This document shows positions 43,459 to 54,632 of a stretch of 60,000 nucleotides of DNA, piece after piece. Source of the stretch: Strigamia acuminata (taxonomy: Eukaryota > Arthropoda > Chilopoda > Geophilomorpha > Linotaeniidae); the NCBI GenBank assembly GCA_949358305.1, contig CASHSZ010000052.1:64001-124000 (forward strand). The letters are read 5' to 3'. The notes beneath the pieces are model-generated. The model worked only from the letters and a program-made list of their open reading frames with translations, searched no databases and was not told the origin of the DNA. Made by a program: the position numbers and the translations under genes. The first letter of the stretch is position 1; each line of letters opens with the position of its first letter.

Positions 43459-46400
43459 GTGCTGTGTGCGGTGCGCCGAGTCTTCGCAACGATGCAAAAG
43501 ACAATGGAAACGACGGTCAGCCGGATTCCCATCCTCTCTGTCGGGAATTATGAGCCCTGGCAGAGAGCGATGCGGATGCTTTTGAAATCCGAGGGCCTTT
43601 GGAGGCATGTAACGGAGGAGAAGGAGGCCGATCATCTTTTGACTTTAACGGACAAAGAGAAAGAACGTTACATGGTTAAAAAGGACAAAGCTCTCGGACA
43701 CATCTACATGTATGTCAGCGAACCGAAACGTTCAGCCCTGGACAATTGTGACACTCCCAAACAGGCATGGGACGTCCTGGCAAAAGCGTACGCGCCTAGT
43801 TCGCGGGCGCGACGGGCAGCATTACGGTCGGAGTTCTTGACTTTGCATCTCGAACCCAATGAGGAAATGCAGGATTTCATCAATCGAGTGGATCATTTTG
43901 TTCGTCAATTAGCCGACATCAAAGAGGTTACGACAGATGATCACCATGCATACCAGTACCTCAACCGACTACCGCCCGAATACGCACAGGCAACGTTCGC
44001 CATATATCACTGGCCCGATCCAGAATTCACTCCGACTAAAGTTGCCGAACAATTGATTTCCGAATATCTACGGTTGAAACCGATGGGATTGCACAATGTA
44101 CACTCATCTTCTGTGCATTCGTCTGTAAAAGGCCAACAATCCCGAAAGAATTCTCGTCCTCGTCGACCGTTATCGGAAATTAAATGTTTCAATTGTAATG
44201 AGATGGGCCACTACGCGAAGAAGTGTCCCCATCCACGACGGAAGGATCACAATCAACCCCCGGCATCGGCTTCTTTCCAACGCTCTCGAAGCAAGAGCAA
44301 GAAGCGCAACAAAAACGCCGCGCCCAAGCCCGACGATACGCGTCCGCGTGGTTGTTCTCGTCCAACACGAGAAGGGACATTCTTCGCCAGTGCCCCACAA
44401 GCCCCAGCGCGCCCAGTTGCACATTTCATGCAATCCAATGAATGGATTGTCGACTGTGGCGCGACGGACCACGTCTCCTATGTTCGAGCTTGGTTTACGG
44501 ATTTTGTGGACATCGTGCCTTTCGACATCGAACTCGGACAAGGCAAGTCCAAAGTGACTGGAAAAGGAAATGTCCGACTTCTAACCAGGATAGATGACTG
44601 CAATTGCATTGTGAATTTGACAAATGTACTTTTTGCACCGAATTTCGAGGCCAATTTGATTTCGGTTTCCAAAATCGACAAAACACGTCATCACATACAT
44701 TTCTACAACGGTGAAGTCAACATCTATCAATCGGACATTCGAAGTTCTATTCTTCGGGCGAAGGAGAAGGCTGGATTATATTATGTGGACGGTTTATGTT
44801 CGACTCCTTCTGTGTCTGCGGTAATTTCGACCCCAGTGTCGACGATAATTCCGACACCCATTCAGCAAACGCCGGCGCTGACTTATGTCACCACAGAAGT
44901 GGATTTTGAGAACATTCCAAAACCAAAGAAGGGGAAATCGAGACAAGGAGGCAACACGGATTTTCGAATAGAAATGCCGCCGATTCCGAAGCAAATTCAG
45001 AATCAAATTTCCAATCCGACCCAGTCTCTGCCTGTTCCCCAATCCACGCCTATCCAACCAGATCCTCCTATCCAATCCTATTCCAACGTTCTCCAATCCA
45101 TTCCGACAACGCCATTACCTAATACTCCTCCTGCCATACCTCCTCCTCCGAGCAATCCTTCTAAGTCACCAAAGAAGGCAATTGCTAATCCTGCAACCGT
45201 AAAGGATGCTACGGGGCTATGGCATAGCAGATTAGGGCATTTGCACACAAATGCAATGCGCCTGTTGGCAAACAACGAACAAGTATACGGAATGGAACCG
45301 GGAGAAGTAAAACAAGAACTCGCTTGCAATGACTGTCGTCTTGCAAAATCGATTAAAATTTCGCACAAACCGGACCTTCACCCGAGTACTACCAAAGCAC
45401 TCGACCTCCTGCATATGGACGTGTGGGGGCCGGCTCCTGCAACATCTTTCGGTGGAGCTCGTTTCGTTTTAACGATCATTGATGACGCTACACGATATGC
45501 TTGGATCACCCCATTAGCGCAGAAGTCCCAAGTCTTCGCATGCTTTAAGGACTTCGCCGCGAGAGTCGAACGGGTTGCGAATACAACAATCAAAGCCATT
45601 CGCACAGACCGTGGCGGGGAATTCATGTCCAATGAATTCGAGCGCTATTTGAAAGACAAAGGGATCCAAGGGCAGCGAACGAACCCATCGAGCCCACAAA
45701 TGAATGGAACGGCCGAACGCATTAACAGAACGATGGCAGACAACATCCGCGCGATTCATGAAGAAACCAAACTTCCGGCCGGTTTATGGGCAGAGCTTGC
45801 AGTGACTTTCGCTTATATCAAGAACAGAAGCCCTCACTCACGTTTGAAGAATCAAGTCCCCTATGTACTTTGGCGTGAGCGAGCGTTATCTCTCCGACAC
45901 TTACGAAAGATCGGATCCAAATGTTGGGTCCACTACACAGCGCCGGGCCGTAAAAAGCTTGATCCACGCGCATGGGAAGGATATCTCGTTGGGTACGCGG
46001 TTGCAACTCGTGGCTATAGAATTTGGAATCTCATTGATAACAAGGTCACGGAGTCTGCACATGTCCGCATAGGCGAACATCAATCGTATCGCAAATCCTT
46101 ACGAAGCGTACCAAATGGCAATAATGAATCCTTCTATGAACCCAACAACGAGCAACAAAGAGTGTCATTCAACGACACCATCGAATATGCAAACTGGTCG
46201 ATCAAACCAGCATCAGATGACGAACATTCGATATCCGAAGACAAATCTGTATCCAAGTCGGCTTCCAAATCAAAGACGCCACCGATACCGATTGTTCATA
46301 TTCCACCCCCATCAACGCCGGAACGACAGTTATTAGAACTTTGTGCATCAACATTGCCGACTCCAGCTCGTGGTTCTGTATCACATCCGATTACTAATGA

Positions 46401-48501
46401 GGAACACGAACAGATAGCTGAAGGGCAGGACACCGACGATGACGCCGAGCAGATCGAGGAATTTGCGGTTCAACCGGACGCGGAAGAATTGCGACCGAAT
46501 CAGTCTGCACACGTGTCACCGGAAACGTCCAATGCCAGTTCCCCCGGCCTTTCACCACCGACTTCCCCAAATCGTTTCATCACGTTACGTAGGAAAGCCG
46601 GCCCGAACATTTTACAGCACACAATGCCAATCTTCGATCAGGGGCAAATGTCTCCATTGCCTCCTGGCGCAACACATGTTGCAGCTCCTTCTGCCGGCAA
46701 GACATCATTCTATTGGCGTTATGTCGGCGGAAACACAGCATTTCGTAAATGGATTCGCGAAGAACATCTACGCAAAGATCAACAGCCAGGTTCGATAGAC
46801 ATCGACGTCTACTACTTCCCGGAACCCGGCCTCCGACTTCGATCTCGCAGAGACGTCGAAGAGTTCTGTGTTATGAACAATCTCCCTTACGACCCCGAGT
46901 TATTCTTTTTCGGCAATATGGAGCATACACTACCATTGATTCCTCCAGCTCGACATGCCGCTCACCTCTGTCGCACCGAACCGTCATCGTATGCGGAAAT
47001 TCCCAAATTCGACGACGCTCCAAAGTGGCATGAAGCCATCGGTGAAGAGTTAGGAACTTTTAAGGAGCGGGAAATCTATGTCGAAGTGCCGAAACCGCCC
47101 GATACGACCATCCTGGGTTGCAAATGGATCTTCAAACTCAAATCAGATGCGACCGGCAAGATTACTCGATATCGTGCTCGACTTGTCGCCCAAGGCTTTC
47201 GCCAAACCTTCGGAATCGACTACGACGAAGTCTTTAGTCCAGTTGTAAATTTCGTCCTCATTCGTCTATTCTTTTGCCTTTTGGTAGTGCTACGAGGATG
47301 GAAAGATGCACACCTCGACGTCAAATGTGCATACCTGTACGGGGACCTGGAGCACAAGGTCTATATGCGCATCCCGGCAGGTGCCACCTGTAATCACCCC
47401 GACAACGTTTGGTTACTCGTGAAATCTCTTTACGGACTCCACCAGTCTGGCCGACAGTGGTATTTGAAACTGGACGAAGCACTTCGAGCCCTCGGATTCC
47501 GGAAAATGCCCGCATGCAATTGCGTTTACATCTACGGCAATTGCGCGGTTATGTTAGTCTACGTCGATGATATTGTACTTTTCTACGCAGCCGACAGTGT
47601 TTTGGACCGGATTATTCGACTTATTACTTCGAAATTCGACATAGTCAACCTCGGCCCAATCACCAAACTGCTAGGAGTCGAGTTTATCCGCGAATTGGGA
47701 CGCACTTACATCTCCCAACGTGCATACATCGCTAAACTCGTTCAGAAGTACGGTACATCGACAAATCGACTCGTGAAAGTGCCAGTGACACCCGGAACAA
47801 CATTAGTTCGAGCATCGACAGAGGACCTGATCGATTTTCCCTACCGCTCGCTTATCGGGTCACTGCTTTTTCTGGCATCACGAACTCGCCCCGACATCTT
47901 ATTTTCCGTCATATCGCTTTCGCAATTCAACACTTGCTACGATAACACCCACATCCGTGCGCTCCTTCAAGTTCTCCAGTACGTAGCAAATACTATTGAT
48001 TACCGTATCGAACTTTCGAATTGTGCGTCAAGCCAATTATGGGCGTATACGGATGCATCGTGGGCTAGCGATTTGGCGACATCTTTAAGTTTCGGTGGCT
48101 ACATTACATATATCGGGAATGTGCCAATTGGCTGGTCGTGTCGAAAACAATCGACTGTCGCGTGTTCAACTATGGAAGCCGAATTCCTCGCCCTAGTTGA
48201 ATGCGTGAAGGAAACCTTTTGGCTCGATAACATCTTCACCGAATTCCCGATTTTGAACCGCCTGTCTCGTCCGATTATTTACTCCGATGCCTTAGCCAGC
48301 ATACAATTCACATCCAACGACGTGGAAAACTCGAAGACGAAGCATATCCGCGTCAAGTATCACTGGCTCAGGGAATGGTTTACGGCAGGCTGTTTTGATC
48401 TCCGAAAAGTGTCCAGCGAGCACAACGTCGCGGACATATTCACTAAGTGGCTCAGTTCTGAGCGTCTTCAGTCGTTGATCTCCCGTGTGTTCCGACTTTA
48501 G
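43459..48501 (+). CDS. Copia B Gag-Pol polyprotein
   Basis: One open frame of 1,680 codons; Met12 at 43492 (MQKTMETTV) is the likelier start, since the first Met lies in sequence unlike Gag. Numbered from the first Met: Gag at about 28-230, zinc knuckle C243, C246, H251, C256, protease DCGAT at 332-336 (Cys replaces the usual Ser/Thr after Asp). The integrase has its HHCC region (WHSRLGH...CNDC) and DD35E residues D654, D717, E753. A disordered linker spans about 880-1090, the MBD-like segment about 1095-1154, reverse transcriptase has YVDD at 1368-1371, and RNase H carries TDAS (D1532), an EAE motif and YSDA. All catalytic residues checked are present. A protein-rich spacer (about 460-585) separates protease and integrase, as in copia A. 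Confidence 0.97.
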   Translation: MLCAVRRVFATMQKTMETTVSRIPILSVGNYEPWQRAMRMLLKSEGLWRHVTEEKEADHLLTLTDKEKERYMVKKDKALGHIYMYVSEPKRSALDNCDTPKQAWDVLAKAYAPSSRARRAALRSEFLTLHLEPNEEMQDFINRVDHFVRQLADIKEVTTDDHHAYQYLNRLPPEYAQATFAIYHWPDPEFTPTKVAEQLISEYLRLKPMGLHNVHSSSVHSSVKGQQSRKNSRPRRPLSEIKCFNCNEMGHYAKKCPHPRRKDHNQPPASASFQRSRSKSKKRNKNAAPKPDDTRPRGCSRPTREGTFFASAPQAPARPVAHFMQSNEWIVDCGATDHVSYVRAWFTDFVDIVPFDIELGQGKSKVTGKGNVRLLTRIDDCNCIVNLTNVLFAPNFEANLISVSKIDKTRHHIHFYNGEVNIYQSDIRSSILRAKEKAGLYYVDGLCSTPSVSAVISTPVSTIIPTPIQQTPALTYVTTEVDFENIPKPKKGKSRQGGNTDFRIEMPPIPKQIQNQISNPTQSLPVPQSTPIQPDPPIQSYSNVLQSIPTTPLPNTPPAIPPPPSNPSKSPKKAIANPATVKDATGLWHSRLGHLHTNAMRLLANNEQVYGMEPGEVKQELACNDCRLAKSIKISHKPDLHPSTTKALDLLHMDVWGPAPATSFGGARFVLTIIDDATRYAWITPLAQKSQVFACFKDFAARVERVANTTIKAIRTDRGGEFMSNEFERYLKDKGIQGQRTNPSSPQMNGTAERINRTMADNIRAIHEETKLPAGLWAELAVTFAYIKNRSPHSRLKNQVPYVLWRERALSLRHLRKIGSKCWVHYTAPGRKKLDPRAWEGYLVGYAVATRGYRIWNLIDNKVTESAHVRIGEHQSYRKSLRSVPNGNNESFYEPNNEQQRVSFNDTIEYANWSIKPASDDEHSISEDKSVSKSASKSKTPPIPIVHIPPPSTPERQLLELCASTLPTPARGSVSHPITNEEHEQIAEGQDTDDDAEQIEEFAVQPDAEELRPNQSAHVSPETSNASSPGLSPPTSPNRFITLRRKAGPNILQHTMPIFDQGQMSPLPPGATHVAAPSAGKTSFYWRYVGGNTAFRKWIREEHLRKDQQPGSIDIDVYYFPEPGLRLRSRRDVEEFCVMNNLPYDPELFFFGNMEHTLPLIPPARHAAHLCRTEPSSYAEIPKFDDAPKWHEAIGEELGTFKEREIYVEVPKPPDTTILGCKWIFKLKSDATGKITRYRARLVAQGFRQTFGIDYDEVFSPVVNFVLIRLFFCLLVVLRGWKDAHLDVKCAYLYGDLEHKVYMRIPAGATCNHPDNVWLLVKSLYGLHQSGRQWYLKLDEALRALGFRKMPACNCVYIYGNCAVMLVYVDDIVLFYAADSVLDRIIRLITSKFDIVNLGPITKLLGVEFIRELGRTYISQRAYIAKLVQKYGTSTNRLVKVPVTPGTTLVRASTEDLIDFPYRSLIGSLLFLASRTRPDILFSVISLSQFNTCYDNTHIRALLQVLQYVANTIDYRIELSNCASSQLWAYTDASWASDLATSLSFGGYITYIGNVPIGWSCRKQSTVACSTMEAEFLALVECVKETFWLDNIFTEFPILNRLSRPIIYSDALASIQFTSNDVENSKTKHIRVKYHWLREWFTAGCFDLRKVSSEHNVADIFTKWLSSERLQSLISRVFRL
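46738..46920 (+). other. MBD-like (methyl-CpG-binding) domain in copia B polyprotein
   Basis: Residues about 1094-1154: W1098-x-R, an RK pair (R1105), IDVYYFPEP (1115-1123), LRLRSRRDV (R1128) and a closing YDPELFFF. The order and spacing match an MBD and the copia A segment, with about one extra residue before DVYY. The aspartate and following tyrosine of the DVYY motif are kept here, whereas copia A has DVVY. The glycine-rich AGK loop of MeCP2/MBD2 is replaced by DQQPGSID, so DNA contact may differ. It is more diverged than the copia A copy and would be hard to call alone; the shared position and pattern support it. Confidence 0.65.
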
Positions 48502-48696
48502 ACTTTATCGTGACATTCTTTCGTTATTTACCCGACTTCGAGGATCACCGAGTTTCTGCGGGAATATTCGGGCCTACGTGGCGTTTTCAATAACAGTACC
48601 CGGCTCGGCGATTCGACTTTATTGTTTATTTTCGATTATCTTTATCTACTGTAACTCCAGTAACTGTTTTTCGTTTCCCCTGATTCTATCTCCATC
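48502..48696 (+). other. 3' untranslated stretch of copia B
   Basis: About 200 bp between stop codon and polypurine tract; no frame or repeat seen. Confidence 0.6.
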
Positions 48697-48708
48697 GAAA
48701 GGGGGAAT
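48697..48708 (+). promoter_or_regulatory. Polypurine tract of copia B
   Basis: GAAAGGGGGAAT directly before the 3' LTR; compare CAAAGGGGGATA in copia A. Confidence 0.87.
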
Positions 48709-49264
48709 TGTTGGTCTATTGGACCGCCAGTTGTGTCGATGTGACATAAAATCTGTGTCGATGTGACGTAAAATCACATTCTCATTGCCTAATTATCTAA
48801 TCTCGATGTATTTATCCCGTACTTATTTATATCCGATGATATTTGCTTATTTAGATATTTTACATTTGTTTATTACTATTTAACACACAGTATCATGCTG
48901 TGTCCAGTGTTTTCTCTTAATTCAAGCTTTGTTTGATTATGTAATTCGTTTTCACGACACCAGGTGTCGTTAGTATTCTCATCACCTTCCAAGATGGCGG
49001 CGACCATCGCTTTGGCTCTCGCCCTTATGTTTTCACTTTGTAATGACTTCATTTGTAAGTATTTTGGTTTAGTAAACTTATTTTTATGTTTTTAAACACT
49101 GCCTGGTTTATTGCACGACATATAAGCGCATTTGCGCGGTCGTTTTATTCGTTTTTCGCTCCCGACGTCGCCCACACGTTCGTACGAGTAGTGCGACGCC
49201 TTTGCGACGTTACACTCGAAGTTTCGAGTGCTTTTTGGTCGTTTTCCTCTGCTACCGACCTACA
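48709..49264 (+). repeat. 3' LTR of copia B
   Basis: 556 bp, one difference from the 5' LTR, followed by the AAAAC duplication at 49265-49269. Confidence 0.95.
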
Positions 49265-49411
49265 AAAACATGATATGCGTTATCAGATGTCAGAATGGTT
49301 TCAATCGAGTCGAGTAGTGAAAAGTGCTGTGCGAAGATTTGATCGCTCGAATGTTTATTACGAGGTGCGTGAGTTGCCAGTTCTTGCAGCAATCACTGCT
49401 TGCTGGCAACA
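49265..49411 (+). repeat. 5' LTR of LARD-like element, last part
   Basis: Continues the LTR after copia B and matches 56587-56733 of the solo LTR, ending TGCTGGCAACA. Confidence 0.88.
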
Positions 49412-52400
49412 TAGCCCTTTTTGTGGTGCCGTGGATGACCGGGATTCGTCGGGTAGACGAGGAGAGAGCCAGCAACCAGATGAGAATAGAAGTCCCAGGG
49501 TCGCAAAAGGAAGCAGCCGGCGTCAACAGAGAAGTGCCCGCACTGATGGGTTGAGGGCGAAGCGGCAAGCGGTCTCTCGTCGGGCGGTAATCAAGTCGAA
49601 GGAGATTTGGGAAAAATACGTCGCGGGAGGTCGGTTGGTCCGAAAGCGTCGGTCGAGCCGTCGGAAGGGACAATGGCGTCGCGGGACCGGAATGAAGAAG
49701 GTTGCGGAAATTAAGCAGTCGGCGTATAAAGAAGGAGGAACGATCGGAACCCTGAATCTCGGGCGAGCCTAGAAGTTATACACAACGCAATGACACTAGA
49801 AGAGAAGAGTCTTGTGTTTTCTTTTTTCGAATTGTTTATTTGTTTTAAGTTAGCTTAGAGTTGTTTTAGGATTGTTTTGGGGGTCTTTGTTTCGTTCGGC
49901 TAGTGTATGTGTATTGCGGGGTTGTTATGTCGGATTCGATTTGATGTGCGGCATATTAGTAGTCTTAATTTGTGGGGCGTGCTCTGTTTCAGGGCTCAAC
50001 GAGGGTCGTAAGACACTCTTGCCTAATGAAGCGAGTCATTGAAAAACGCCTTGTAAAGTTTACTTTAGTGTGTATGATTTTTAGACTAGCATATTTTCGA
50101 GTTGTTTCCGACCTGACAATTTCGTGAGCGCCGTTCGATGTGGAGAATTTCCGTTACGATCTTAACTTTTAAGTGTTGAGTTTTTCGAATCACATTCAGA
50201 GTTCGAAGTGTGTCCTTTTGGGGGGATTGTTTTTCAATTGCATATGCATAATTAGTCGGTTTTTTTATTGTGAACTGGATTTTCTTTGGAGATTGAAGTT
50301 TCTAGTCAGTCCTTTCTTTTTGTCACGTTGATGAATTAAAGGTAAAAAGCTTTGAGTTAAATTTGAGTTTCAATTGCGAGTTTAGAAATTAATTTCCGAC
50401 GTTTGCGAAAGTTGCATTCAAGCATGAACAAGTCTACGTTGACAGGAAAGGGGCAAGAAGATAAATTCCCTTTATAGATAAAGACGTGGGTTCCCCCAAT
50501 CGACAATTTTGAGATTGGTGTGAGTTTTAATTGAAAAGAAAATTTCGAGTCTCTTAAGTTTGAACGCGGTTGGAATCCGTTTGGGAGTATGCATAATTAA
50601 GAAGCTGGACAGCCTTTTAAAGAACCAGAAAAGAGAATTAGCACACCCCAGGTTAAGGGTCCAACTCGTGAATAGCATAAGAAGTTGTAGTGCAGGCTAA
50701 GTTTATACGTTGAAGAAATCACTGGATTTTGAGGAAATTTAGCTGGCAAGAAATAAGAGATGATGCGTGGAATTTTGATTCTCTATTTAGTTTTCGGGAC
50801 GCCGAATGAAAGAGAGAGTTTTGGGTTTCATCATCCGTGGCAATAGAAAACTATGGTCGACTTCAAGAGGTTTTACTTTTATTAAAGTATCCAAGCGCTT
50901 TGAAGGGGGTCGGAAGCTAGTTAAAGAATATGATTCGCCACGCGCAAGAATAAGTTCAGACTAATGAAGAAACGAGAGAGTTCGTCATTGTCTGCAAATG
51001 CAGCATCGCCTTAGCGGGAGGTCCCAATTGGTCACTTGGATCGAAATTGATATTTCCTCAGGCGGAGAAAGAGCGCAATAAGTTCCGTTGGTGCTGATTC
51101 GCAATAAATCGAACCAAAGAGAGATAAATCTTATTGTACAGAAAAAGAAAGACGAACGTAAAACCTTTACATTGATTTCCTTTCTGGCAAAGGGCCATTT
51201 TGAAATAGAAGTTGTTCGTCAGGAATTTTCCGTGACTCTTTGTCTTTATTTTCAAAGCAACAAGCTACAAGAAGAAAATATTACATTGGTTGTTGGAGAT
51301 TCTTTTAGTAGCAAGTAACTTTCTCTTTTGAGCTGTTAACAGCACGGTCAGTCTAATTTAGAAAGCTTGCAATGTAGAAGTCCAGTCGGTTAACAGTTGG
51401 TCCGTCGAGCTTCACTGAAAGAAGTGAGTAGAAGTTCAGTCGGTTAACAGTTGGTCCGTCGAGTTTCACTAGAATAAGAATGCGAGGGTAATTGACGCGT
51501 GAGACTTTCGCGCTGAATTCACTCCTCAAAAACTGGAAATAAAAAGGGGAGAAACTCGGGAAAGTCTCGAGTTTGCATAAGAAAGTTTTAAAGAAGAAAA
51601 TTCCCCCCTATACAGAAGACAGAAATAGACCAGGCTTTAGTTGGTTAACAGTGGCCCATCAAGCCCAATTATTGGATTAAAGAAAAGGTTTTAGTTGGTT
51701 AACAGCGGTCCATCAAACCTAAAGATAGAAATCCATCTTCCTCCTTGTAGAATAGGAAAAGGCAACAATCATCAGCTCTCAGCTAATAGAATAAAAAGGG
51801 ATCATAAAGTTAAACTGAAAGGATTTTTTAGAGCAATCAGTTAGAGTTAGTCCGGTGCAAGTTGGTCCGAAGAAGTTGTTGATTTGGGAAGAGTCGTGTA
51901 AAGTCAGCCGAAGAAACAAGGTGACAGTAAAAAGGTTCAGTCGAGAAAAGGAGCGAATCCCAGTTTATTGAGAATTAAAGACCCCAGAACCAACAGAAAA
52001 GAATACAAACCTCTCGTCACTTAGAAAAATAGAAATTAATTTAGTTTATTCTTCCAGTCCTTTTATACAGCTCTTTATTTAAGAAAATGCAGAGAATTCC
52101 TCTCGAGAATTTAGTGATTTCAAGTTTCGGAAGTTTCCCGATCGATTTCTTTGAAAGCATAAAGAAACTTCACAGTAAAAATACTTATTCTCCAGGATAT
52201 TACAGTAAGAACAAGTTTAATAAATCGGGAGCAGATTGAGTTTGAACGTAAGAATTTATAATTTCTATTACATTTGAATTCAGGTGTTGGTCAAATATAG
52301 AAGTCGGTGTTAGTATTTATGGCATTAGTCAAAACCACATGAGCCGATCTGTTGAGATATTCATTGCCGCTGGGTGCATCTTAGAAAATAAAACCTCCCT

Positions 52401-54632
52401 CCTTAGATAACCTTTAGTTGTGTTTTTTCCTGACAGTTTCAGTATTAGAAAAGTTCGCCACTTTATTTCGGGAGATTTCCTGAAAAGTGGATCTACTCCT
52501 TGGCGCCGAGTGTGTCAAGATACATGCTGTCGCTTCTTAAATATCAATCCATGCCATACTTAAATCCTGACTAAATAGAAAAATCCTTTACATATAACAC
52601 AAGAATAACAGAACGAGATAGATTAGTTTTTCTGTTATAAGTACCTCCTTTTTCCTTTTTTCCTCTGGAAAGCTCTGATTTAAGGGCAGCCAAAGTAAAC
52701 CGCCTTTGAACACTGGGAATCTTGAGAATTCTGGACGTTCTCAGAAAAATGATTCAATTTGTGAAGTAATGGCTTTGGACTTTCTGTTTGGAAGTTAGCA
52801 AATAAGTCCTTCGCATTGCGGCGTACACTTATGGGTTACGTTGTCCTTTTAGGGTTAGAAAATACATAAAGAAGTAAATAGAATAGAAAACCTTGACCTC
52901 TTAGACCTTCATAACAGTTGAACTAGATAATGGGAGTTTCAAGCCATTTAGATGAATAAATCGCTTTTCCCCTCGGGATTAGACGAGAATGGAAAGCTCG
53001 CCTATTTGATGCAGTTGTTTAGAGCTAAAACGAACGCGGGAGTATGTCGTGACCTGTTCCCACCAGCTTATCTAATGTGACAAGGACAGTGCTTTCATAC
53101 ACACAATCAAATATAAAGTCCCTCTACACCCCTTCTCTCTTTATGATTCTAATGGTTCTTCGTTTGAATGTTCGATTTTTCGACATGCAAGATGGCAAAC
53201 ACCAATGGGTTGCTCGAATCCCTTAGAGACCTCCAGCCAGAGCTAGCAGGAGTAGGGACCCGAAAAGCAATAGAGCTTCCCTTCTTGTTTCTTTTTTGAG
53301 TCGGGAAGGAATTATATGAATATATAAAATAAAATTGGGATTGGAAACGACAAAATGTGTCCGGAAAAGTCCTGCCGGCCACCGGCGGAGTGCACGCCGT
53401 CGGTCGCCGAAGAGGAACGGTCACTAAATTTTTGATCAATTTCCTGTTTTCCTAATCCTAAGTTTTTATATTATGGAAAGAAAATTAAAAAATAGAAGAG
53501 TCCTCATGGCCTCCCTCACTCTTAACTCGAACATTTAACACGGGAAATAAAATACAGGGTGCTTAGAATAAGCTCAAGTTATGGTGGATTCAGATAAATA
53601 TCGAATGTCCCTGATTGGATAACAACAAGAAGCTAACCCATTCATTGGAAAATAGTAGCATGTGGTTTTTACTCTTCACTCATTCTGTTATTAAAATCCG
53701 GTCTTGATAAGGTTTTTCTTTTTCAAACAAAGTTGATGGAGTTTTCCAAGGCAGAATTAAGATAGGAAAATATTAGAGATTTACAGAGCTGATAGTAAAG
53801 GTTGTTGTCTAAGACAAGTGAAGTGGATTAGCATAAAAGAAAAGTCCGCTGTTGCTGAGTCCACGGGTTCGGCAATCTTGACTTCCTCTTTTAAGAATTT
53901 AAGAGAATTTATTAAGACATTCGAGAGTTAACAGAGGACGATTCCGGTTTGTAATAGGAATTTTAAGTAGTCCGGAAGTCGTTGTCTCCGAATAAGAGAA
54001 AAAGTAGTCAAAGAACATCGGCACGTGAAGTGGTTATTTGAGCCGTGTCGAGAGTCACAAGCTATAAGATTAAGACGTTCATTGAGTTAAGTTAGAGTCC
54101 GGTATTCAAAAGAGGTGACCAGATTTTCTCAAGAGAAGCGAGGTCTATTTAAATTAATGCAATGTTACCTCGCTCGAGACGGGACGTTAAAAAACTATCG
54201 GTTGAAATTAACAAAAGGTGTAGACAATCGAGATTAGGGAAGTTAGGTGGTTCCTCCTTCTCCACGAGAACATCATTCTTGGAAAATGTTCCTTCTCTGG
54301 AGGAGGATAGATAATTTCCGAATCTCATTGGCGTCCTTCGTGAATCAAAAATAGTTTTGTTTGCATAAATAATAGAGAGTGTCTGTATCCCTATTCCTCT
54401 CCCTCTTAGGTCCTTAAACTCGGAAAGAAGAGATACGTCCGAGATGGGAACCTGAGAGAGGGGATGGGGCGCGGGGTACAGATAAGAGAGACGGTTGTTC
54501 ATACTAAGCGTCTCCACAACGTCACTTGTTGTACTTAGCGAGGTTAGATGGGTTGTCCTAGTAACAAAGAGATGTGAATTTATTAGGTTTAATTTTCCCC
54601 CCGCTATCGTCTTCCTTTTTTGGTGGGAGCGA
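49412..54632 (+). other. Non-coding interior of LARD-like element
   Basis: 5.2 kb, AT-rich, many short frames but none with a domain. TGGTGCCGTG at 49424-49433 matches the first 10 nt of a tRNA-His-type primer site but lies 12 nt from the LTR and diverges afterwards, so it is only a weak candidate. An arginine-rich frame at about 49413-49772 is probably fortuitous. The GGTTAACAG repeat motif lies at 51384-51719. A purine-rich tract precedes the terminal repeat at 54633. Confidence 0.6.
51384..51719 (+). repeat. Cluster of four GGTTAACAG repeat motifs
   Basis: AGTCGGTTAACAGTTGGTCC plus GTCGAG occurs exactly at 51384-51409 and 51438-51463 (54 bp apart). Diverged copies with TAGTTGGTTAACAG are at 51636-51663 and 51689-51719. 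A reverse-complement copy is at 1-34. Confidence 0.85.

Larger units (their letters stand above)
41983..49264 (+). mobile_element. Copia B: complete Ty1/copia retrotransposon with an MBD-like domain
   Basis: 7,282 bp with 556-bp LTRs (TGTTGG...CCTACA) that differ at one site by eye (A at 42480, G in the 3' LTR). It is flanked by AAAAC duplications (41978-41982 and 49265-49269). Primer site for initiator tRNA-Met, polypurine tract and one unbroken Gag-Pol frame are present. The solo LTR at 55519 shows the empty site, CAGAAAACATGATATG. It is recent and potentially active. Same gene order as copia A, but the proteins are clearly diverged, so these are two lineages of one group. Confidence 0.97.

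Noticed and set aside
49413-49772. Arginine-rich frame after the 5' LTR, possible small Gag
   Set aside because: The frame starts in the copia B LTR, crosses element boundaries, and has no zinc knuckle or capsid-like pattern.
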